From: a virus
Strand: one strand, 5' to 3'
Virus record (IMG/VR): IMGVR_UViG_3300021373_003347
Location: 1-49,469 of that record
Length of the DNA stretch: 49,469 nt
Of this stretch, positions 44,205-49,469 are shown piece by piece. Both the position numbers and the translations under genes were made by a program. The first letter of the stretch is position 1; every line of letters begins with the position of its first letter. The notes beneath the pieces were generated by a model. It was not told where the DNA came from. It saw only the letters and a list, made by a program, of their open reading frames with translations, and did no database searches.

Positions 44205-45633
44205 ACCGCTAACAGCAAATTGTAGCAAGGCTATGATCCGTGTCCACGGTAAACCTACTATTGAATATATTATTGAATCAATTTATAAGAATGCTGATCA
44301 AGTTGGGCAGATCGTTATTGTTGATGGTAAGCATAATGATATTCGTGACTGGGTTGAAAAATCAAAATATAAAAATATTAAATGTGTAAAACAAGGATCA
44401 CTAAATGGACCTCGTGACGCTATTGCTGTTGGTATTGAAAATTTGGGTAATTGGGAATGTCCTCTTGTTGTTTGGTTGGGTGACGCAATTATCCTTGAAG
44501 AAAATATGCCGTTGGGTACAGACTTCCTTTTAACAAAACAAGTTGAAGATCACTTTGCTTGGTGTATGTGGGATGGTCAAAAATATTACAATAAACCAAA
44601 AGAAAACATTGATAACGCAACTGCACTTGTAGGCCTATACAGCTTTAAGTGTGGGCAAACTGCATCCATTGCTTTTTGTGATAGCAAAGGATATGATATC
44701 TCGGATGCACTTGAAGATTATGGTAACTTTAATAACGTAAGTACAGAATTGTGGTATGATATTGGTGATATTGCCTCATACCATAAAACTTGTGCTACAT
44801 TGTTGACACTAAAGGCACGTGAGTTTAATTCGTTTGAATATCATGCCGATCTCAATATGATTACAAAGATTCCAAATGCAAATAACAGTTTTGCCACAAG
44901 AACTATTATGAATGAAAAGAATTGGTATACATCACTGTCACCTATTCAAAGCATGCTCATTCCTAAAGTATTAAAAGATGATTATTCCCTGACCATGTCC
45001 TATGAGTCAGGCATTCTGCTATCTGATCTATTTGCTCATGAGGACATATCAAAAAGTACTATACGGTATTTGATTGAAAGAGTTATAGTTACAATGTCAA
45101 ACCATTTTCATCGTAAGCCAACTCTTGAGTTTACTGCCAATTTTCCTGACAATGCAAAAAAGATGTGGATTGATAAAACAGAAGAACGATTAGAAACTGA
45201 TAGTCCGTATTACCGAAATGTTGCAGAACGCTGTTTGAAAAAGGCAAAACCTGTTGATGCTATGCACGGTGATTTGCACTTTGGCAACATTCTGTATAAC
45301 CCATATAATGATGCTTTTACATTATTGGATCCACGAGGATCTTATGGTGATTATATAGGTATCGGTGGTGATTACCTTTATGATATGTGCAAATTGTCAC
45401 ACGACCTATATCATGGATATAACGAACTAGTTACGGGGCATAAATACCCCACAGCGGTTCGGGAATGTTTTTCTGAATTAATTAAAGAGTACTTTCCTAA
45501 TGATTATGACGAAATCATAGATGGCGGTGCACTGTTAATCGCAACTTGTATTAAACTTCATTATGACTGCGAAGACAGACAACAAAGAATGAGAGATTAT
45601 ATTAATGAGTACGCAAGAAACAATTGTAGTTGA
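44158..45633 (+). CDS. Fused nucleotidyltransferase - aminoglycoside/choline-kinase-like enzyme
   Basis: 491 residues, two domains. The N-terminal part (1-220) is a sugar-phosphate or phosphocholine-type nucleotidyltransferase: VVIPAAGEATRLKPLTANCS, KAMIRVHGKPTIEYII, VVWLGDAIIL. The C-terminal part (about 240-490) is a protein-kinase-fold phosphotransferase: AMHGDLHFGNIL (catalytic Asp/Asn) and TLLDPRGSYGD (metal Asp). The fusion resembles LicC-plus-LicA chemistry: phosphorylate a small alcohol, then activate it as a nucleotide for transfer. The gene is followed directly by a HAD phosphatase-like gene, making a three-activity set. The substrate (sugar, choline, ethanolamine or glycerol type) is not known. 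Confidence 0.8.
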   Translation: MINVVIPAAGEATRLKPLTANCSKAMIRVHGKPTIEYIIESIYKNADQVGQIVIVDGKHNDIRDWVEKSKYKNIKCVKQGSLNGPRDAIAVGIENLGNWECPLVVWLGDAIILEENMPLGTDFLLTKQVEDHFAWCMWDGQKYYNKPKENIDNATALVGLYSFKCGQTASIAFCDSKGYDISDALEDYGNFNNVSTELWYDIGDIASYHKTCATLLTLKAREFNSFEYHADLNMITKIPNANNSFATRTIMNEKNWYTSLSPIQSMLIPKVLKDDYSLTMSYESGILLSDLFAHEDISKSTIRYLIERVIVTMSNHFHRKPTLEFTANFPDNAKKMWIDKTEERLETDSPYYRNVAERCLKKAKPVDAMHGDLHFGNILYNPYNDAFTLLDPRGSYGDYIGIGGDYLYDMCKLSHDLYHGYNELVTGHKYPTAVRECFSELIKEYFPNDYDEIIDGGALLIATCIKLHYDCEDRQQRMRDYINEYARNNCS

Positions 45634-45967
45634 CATAGACGATACTATATGTTACCCTAGACATAACCAAAAAGAATCAGAACAGAAGTATGCTATGGCT
45701 CTACCAAATGAACCTATGATTAAAAGTCTGCAAAAGGCAAAGTCAAAAGGTTATCGGATTGTGCTACATACAGCACGCAGAATGTTAACTCATGGCGGTG
45801 ACATAAATAAAATTATTGAAGACGTCGGACAGATTACAGTCGATTGGCTAAAAAAGTACGACGTTCCTTATGATGAAATTGTTTGGGGTAAACCATACGG
45901 TGTTTACTATATTGACGATAAAGCAATAACTCCCGAGCAATTCGTTAAAACTATGGAATGGACTTAA
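45605..45967 (+). CDS. HAD-superfamily phosphatase-like protein (capsule type)
   Basis: 120 residues. TIVVDIDDTICYPRHN has the D-x-D nucleophile pair; IVLHTARRM is motif II; VWGKPYGVYYIDDKAI gives the Lys and the final Asp pair. It matches the short HAD proteins of capsule and lipo-oligosaccharide clusters. It overlaps the nucleotidyltransferase-kinase gene by 29 nt. Probably trims or prepares a phosphorylated intermediate in the same pathway. Confidence 0.8.
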   Translation: MSTQETIVVDIDDTICYPRHNQKESEQKYAMALPNEPMIKSLQKAKSKGYRIVLHTARRMLTHGGDINKIIEDVGQITVDWLKKYDVPYDEIVWGKPYGVYYIDDKAITPEQFVKTMEWT

Positions 45968-45969
45968 TT

Positions 45970-47220
45970 ATGAAACATATTGCCTTTGCCAAAATTGGTA
46001 AATCAGTAAAGCTAAGGACAAACAAATATTCTCCTGTCGGTGGTGACAATGAGGCATCTTGTGTTCTTCGTGCTATTGCAAACAACAACCCTGATAAAAT
46101 ATTTTATATTGTAGGAAGATCTGACTTCGCTTCATTAACTGAAACGGATAAAGCAGATCTGTTTCCTTATAATAATGTTATTGATATTTGGGCAGAAATG
46201 AAAATTGAAAGAGTACCAACTGATCGGTATTTTTGGTGGATTAAAACATATTTTGAAGAAAATAATATCACGCTTGATGCCACGGTAATGATGGTAGGTC
46301 AAATCGGTAACGTAAGTATTCCCGAAAAGATGAAAAAGGTTCGTGAAGAAAACGATGATGGCAAACCAGCATTTGTTCTTGATATGACAAAATGGTATGT
46401 TACACCGTTGACTTTTTGGCTAAATGAATGTAAGCCACATTATGTTGAAGTTATCAATGATCCTCGATACACAATGCGGCAAGCACGTGACTTTATGCAC
46501 CTACCGTTTAAAGGTTTGAGCCAATATGACTATACCTATACTGCTCATCCAATTAAAAGCATTGAAGATCAATCACGGCAAGACATTCCTGTTAACTGTG
46601 AATACGCTGCAATGGAAACAGCATTCTGTGTTGATTACGAATATACAGAAGAAGTAAATACTAATCGTAACACTGACTTCATGGTTGTTCTTAATGAAGG
46701 CAAACCATCACGTTATAAACTCCTGAAGGAATGGGTACTCGACAAATTTGATGATGTTGAGATCTATGGCAAATGGGGTAATAATGCAAAAGGAGATAAT
46801 CGTTTTAAAGGATCAATGCATTTAAAACAATTGCAGAACAAACTACAGGATGTTAAGTTTACATTTATCATTCCTATTAAAGAAGGTTGGGTAACGTCAA
46901 AGTATATTGAAATGATCCATGCTGGTGTTATTCCATTCTTACATCCGTCATATGATATGCAAGGTCACACACCTATTCCTGAGATCTTGCGCCCAAAAAC
47001 ACCTGAAGAATTCCATAAAAATCTTCAATATCTTATTGATAACAAATTGGCATATGAGCAAACAATCTACGAATTGCGTAAAGCTGTTCTTAAACCTGAA
47101 TATTATGATGGTAGTTTTATTAATGATAAAATCTTCACCGCATTTGACAGTAACTATAAGAGACCTGATTTAACTGGATATGAAGTTCAAAAACCAGCAA
47201 CACTCGAAGCATTTTTTTAA
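45970..47220 (+). CDS. GT-B/exostosin-like glycosyltransferase with C-terminal clamp-type motif
   Basis: 416 residues from ATG 45970 (TGGAC spacing; ATG 45958 overlaps the previous gene). The N-terminal Rossmann half starts IAFAKIGKSVKLRTN and GGDNEASCVL. The C-terminal half has FTFIIPIKEGWVTSKYIEMI then HAGVIPFLHPSYDMQG, a typical nucleotide-sugar site with E-x(n)-G-V-I-P. The final residues are KPATLEAFF, matching the QPTLEEFFA end of the C5-methyltransferase downstream. That motif resembles a PIP box. T4 alpha-glucosyltransferase is known to bind the gp45 clamp, so this could be a DNA glycosyltransferase acting on hydroxymethylcytosine. This is an inference. Confidence 0.65.
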   Translation: MKHIAFAKIGKSVKLRTNKYSPVGGDNEASCVLRAIANNNPDKIFYIVGRSDFASLTETDKADLFPYNNVIDIWAEMKIERVPTDRYFWWIKTYFEENNITLDATVMMVGQIGNVSIPEKMKKVREENDDGKPAFVLDMTKWYVTPLTFWLNECKPHYVEVINDPRYTMRQARDFMHLPFKGLSQYDYTYTAHPIKSIEDQSRQDIPVNCEYAAMETAFCVDYEYTEEVNTNRNTDFMVVLNEGKPSRYKLLKEWVLDKFDDVEIYGKWGNNAKGDNRFKGSMHLKQLQNKLQDVKFTFIIPIKEGWVTSKYIEMIHAGVIPFLHPSYDMQGHTPIPEILRPKTPEEFHKNLQYLIDNKLAYEQTIYELRKAVLKPEYYDGSFINDKIFTAFDSNYKRPDLTGYEVQKPATLEAFF

Positions 47221-47233
47221 ATAAGGATATATT

Positions 47234-48457
47234 ATGAACAAAGAAATTACCTGGGCTCCAATCATTCCACTAATCGGCGGTCAAATGCTAGGAGCGGAAA
47301 AAGCATTCGGCAAGCCACCTGAAACAATCTATTCCTATCCTGACTTTGGAGCAAACGATAGTCACTATGTTAACTATCAGAATGTAACAAAAGGTCGAGA
47401 TATTGCCTATACAATGATTCCTGAAGCCGCAAAAAGATCACTTGATGTTGTCAGCGGTACACCACCTTGTGCTGCATTGTCACAATTGAATACTGCAAAA
47501 GCGCCTGACGCAAAAGGTGCAGGTTGTGAAAAGAACGAATGGATGTACGAAGTTTTTAAAGAAGGTATTAATAGGTTTGAAGCCAAAGCTATTATTGTTG
47601 AAAACGCTCCTGCACTATTTACTAATAAAGGTCGACCTGTAGCAGATAAACTATTTGACATTTGCAGCAAAGCAGGTTATAGTATGACATTATATAAAAC
47701 ATCAACAAAATATCATGGTATTCCACAAGCACGTGACCGTACCTTTGCTATTGGTTGGAAATCAGAAACTGCACCTATTATGGATTGGCATAAACGCCCA
47801 CGTCGTAGATTTGATGAATATGTAAACGATGTCAAAGATGATGCACTACACCAAGATTTGATTGTAAACAAAAACCTAATGGATGAACCTTATTATAATT
47901 TTGTTGAAGCAATGCTACCACCAGGATCAAATATGACAGCACGTCAAGTTATCCGTGAGATTGCGGCAACGGCATTTGGATATGTAAACAAATCAGGTAA
48001 AATTCAAGAGGCAAATAAATGGATGCACGAGACAGGACATACACGTGGGATACACGTAACTGACCATGCCATCAAAAAGTTTGCTCAAGGTTTGGGCGTT
48101 TGGGATGCATCAGTCCATGTGTTTGATGATTGTATGAATGCTGTTATTGGACGTAACCTTGCAGACACAGTACATCCGCACTATGACCGTTCACTAACAA
48201 TCCGTGAAGCATTGTATTTGATGGGTTTCCCTGATGATTTTGAGTTGCTTAATGGAATGACTTCTATGAACCACATTGCCCAAAATGTTCCTGTACCAAC
48301 ATCTCGTGATATGCACTTGCAGATTGCAAAATTCCTTAACGGTGAACTACCTATGTCTGAAACAAACTATTTGCGTCAGAATAATCATACTGAAAAGACA
48401 GAAATGGATGTCCGAGGTACAAGTAATCAACCTACATTAGAGGAGTTCTTTGCGTGA
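47234..48457 (+). CDS. DNA cytosine-C5 methyltransferase with C-terminal PIP-like motif
   Basis: 407 residues. Motif IV SGTPPCAALSQL with the catalytic Cys, motif VI AIIVENAPALF, motif VIII GIPQARDRTFAIG, IX-like SLTIREALYLMGFPDDF and X-like AQNVPVPTSRDM. Motif I is unusual (PLIGGQMLGAE). The enzyme adds methyl, or a related group, to C5 of cytosine. The C-terminal end, after a disordered stretch, is SNQPTLEEFFA, a near-perfect PIP box (Q-x-x-L-x-x-F-F). It is preceded by AAGGATATATT and overlaps the exonuclease gene by 4 nt. The target sequence is unknown. Confidence 0.88.
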   Translation: MNKEITWAPIIPLIGGQMLGAEKAFGKPPETIYSYPDFGANDSHYVNYQNVTKGRDIAYTMIPEAAKRSLDVVSGTPPCAALSQLNTAKAPDAKGAGCEKNEWMYEVFKEGINRFEAKAIIVENAPALFTNKGRPVADKLFDICSKAGYSMTLYKTSTKYHGIPQARDRTFAIGWKSETAPIMDWHKRPRRRFDEYVNDVKDDALHQDLIVNKNLMDEPYYNFVEAMLPPGSNMTARQVIREIAATAFGYVNKSGKIQEANKWMHETGHTRGIHVTDHAIKKFAQGLGVWDASVHVFDDCMNAVIGRNLADTVHPHYDRSLTIREALYLMGFPDDFELLNGMTSMNHIAQNVPVPTSRDMHLQIAKFLNGELPMSETNYLRQNNHTEKTEMDVRGTSNQPTLEEFFA

Positions 48458-49080
48458 GAAACGATCTTATAATTGACTTCGAAACATTCGGAAAGGATGC
48501 TAATAAATGTGCTGTAATCGACTGTTCGGTTATGGTATTCAATTGGGATAAGTTTCTTGATGAGCCATACAACTTCAACGATGTTGTAAAAGCAAAACGG
48601 TTTAAACTTGATGTTGTTAATCAGGTTAAAAAGTATGGATATGAAGTTGATGCATCAACAGTTAATTGGTGGGAGTCACTAGGTCCTGAGGTGCGTAGGC
48701 ATATCAAACCAACACCCAATGATTTAACTGTTGAAATGTTCTGTTCAGAGTTTATGGATTATTTGATTAGCCAACCAAACATTACATATTGGTGGTCAAG
48801 ATCAAATACGTTTGATCCTATTATTCTAGGTCGTTTGTTTAAATCACAAAACAAACTTCTACACATGGAAGAATACCTAAAGTTTTGGAGAATACGAGAT
48901 ACACGTACTTATATTGATGCAAAATTGGATTTCCCAAAGATCAATGGTTTTTGTCCAATCAATAGTACAGAAGTGTGGGAAAATAATTTTAAAGAACACG
49001 ATAGCTCATGGGATATTCTTGCGGATGTTATGCGTTTGCAGGCAATCCATCGAGCTGAAAATGATATGGAGATGATATGA
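48454..49080 (+). CDS. dexA: 3'-5' exonuclease of DexA type (DEDD family)
   Basis: 208 residues. LIIDFETFGKDANKCAVIDC gives the D-x-E (Exo I) motif, TYWWSRSNTFDPIILGRLF the Exo II Asp, and HDSSWDILADVMRL the Exo III H-x(4)-D. T4 DexA (227 residues) has the same layout, including STIEWW versus STVNWWES and KFWNQRDIRT versus KFWRIRDTRT. It degrades DNA 3' to 5', probably host DNA or replication intermediates. Its start overlaps the methyltransferase stop and its stop the next ATG (both ATGA). Confidence 0.92.
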   Translation: MRNDLIIDFETFGKDANKCAVIDCSVMVFNWDKFLDEPYNFNDVVKAKRFKLDVVNQVKKYGYEVDASTVNWWESLGPEVRRHIKPTPNDLTVEMFCSEFMDYLISQPNITYWWSRSNTFDPIILGRLFKSQNKLLHMEEYLKFWRIRDTRTYIDAKLDFPKINGFCPINSTEVWENNFKEHDSSWDILADVMRLQAIHRAENDMEMI

Positions 49081-49469
49081 GTAATAAAATAGAAGTAACA
49101 GTTGAGGAATTACGAAAGTTTTCCCTCTTCATAGCAAGTCCGATGTATGGTGCCCAATGTGCTGGCTCATATACAAAGGCTTCAACAGATTTGGCTATGA
49201 TGTGTGCTGCAAATGGCATCACCGTAAAGTTTTATTATTTGTTTAATGAAAGCCTTGTACAGCGAGCACGTAACTATTGTGTTGATGAATTCCTAAGGTC
49301 AGAATGTACCCACATGGTCTTTATTGATTCTGATATTGGTTTTAATGCAAAAGATATTCTTGCAATGCTTGCGGTTAACATTTCAGATCCTGAGAATTAT
49401 AATATCGTAACAGGTCCTTACCCAAAGAAAACAATTGCTTGGGAAAAGGTAGCACGTGCTGCCAAAGAA
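49077..49469 (+). CDS. Glycosyltransferase-like protein, N-terminal part
   Basis: 131 codons are visible and the frame remains open at the window edge. It starts on an ATGA overlap with the exonuclease gene. FSLFIASPMYGAQCAGSYTK, then ESLVQRARNYCVDEFL and THMVFIDSDIGFNAKDIL give the D-S-D metal motif of GT-A transferases widespread in T4-like cyanophages and relatives. A nucleotide-sugar transferase is likely; acceptor unknown. Confidence 0.7.
   Translation, partial: MSNKIEVTVEELRKFSLFIASPMYGAQCAGSYTKASTDLAMMCAANGITVKFYYLFNESLVQRARNYCVDEFLRSECTHMVFIDSDIGFNAKDILAMLAVNISDPENYNIVTGPYPKKTIAWEKVARAAKE

Noticed and set aside
44810-44845. TTGACA-like promoter within the nucleotidyltransferase gene
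   Set aside because: The -10 at the right distance (TAATTC) is poor and no gene starts downstream for several hundred bases.
1-49469. CRISPR arrays, insertion sequences, integrase or attachment sites
   Set aside because: No regular direct repeats with spacers, no transposase or integrase motifs and no flanking duplications were seen in the window.

Overview
This window looks like part of a large T4-like myovirus genome that infects a Gram-negative, probably marine, bacterium. The evidence is the split T4-type type II topoisomerase (gp39/gp52-like), a DexA-like exonuclease, T4-late-type TATAAATA promoters, sigma70-like TTGACA/TATAAT promoters, dense overlapping genes (ATGA and TAATG junctions), three tRNA genes and long gene blocks sharing a strand. 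The host cannot be named from sequence alone. The outer-membrane export proteins and lipopolysaccharide-type sugar enzymes imply an outer membrane.

Layout. 1-216 (-) is the start of a tail or baseplate protein. 229-8983 (+) holds an FkbM methyltransferase, topoisomerase subunits, two related HExxH proteins, an Api92-like protein, a glycine-zipper protein, tRNA-Arg, small proteins, a GalE-like epimerase and a 2OG oxygenase. 8985-12632 (-) holds small membrane proteins, a class 3 lipase, a CHASE2 adenylate cyclase and a 40-residue Cys-rich protein. 12664-14627 (+) holds KdsB-like and GmhA-like sugar enzymes. 14611-21983 (-) is one tightly packed late operon with CsgG, CsgF, two curlin-repeat proteins, a FecR-domain protein, outer-membrane barrels and holin-like proteins. 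22079-24496 (+) holds an acyl carrier protein, a thermonuclease and a promoter-to-terminator unit made of a strongly folded RNA, tRNA-Trp, a 55-codon ORF and tRNA-Pro. 24495-24866 (-) is an EF-hand membrane protein. 24967-28512 (+) is a duplicated set of likely structural genes. It runs directly into 28518-37561, a cluster of radical SAM, glycosyltransferase, methyltransferase, SGNH, PP-loop, hydroxylase, acetyltransferase and sulfotransferase genes. 37782-49469 (+) is nucleotide and DNA metabolism: GIY-YIG nuclease, MazZ-like protein, a thymidylate-synthase-fold protein with a dCMP-hydroxymethylase-type residue, FabF, dCMP deaminase, two DNA methyltransferases, a sugar nucleotidyltransferase-kinase, glycosyltransferases and DexA.

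How the parts may work together. TTGACA promoters, six of which share an identical TAGAATCAG spacer, sit in front of metabolism genes. TATAAATA promoters sit in front of structural and export genes. The strongest candidates for something new are (1) a phage-borne curli-like secretion operon expressed late, near a phage adenylate cyclase; (2) the ~840-nt RNA unit 23656-24496, whose first domain is closed by helices of 12 and 16+6 base pairs; (3) the structural-gene-linked radical SAM/tailoring cluster; and (4) two enzymes of likely DNA modification that end in a PIP-box-like motif, suggesting docking on the sliding clamp. All functions are inferred from motifs read by eye; no database search was possible.
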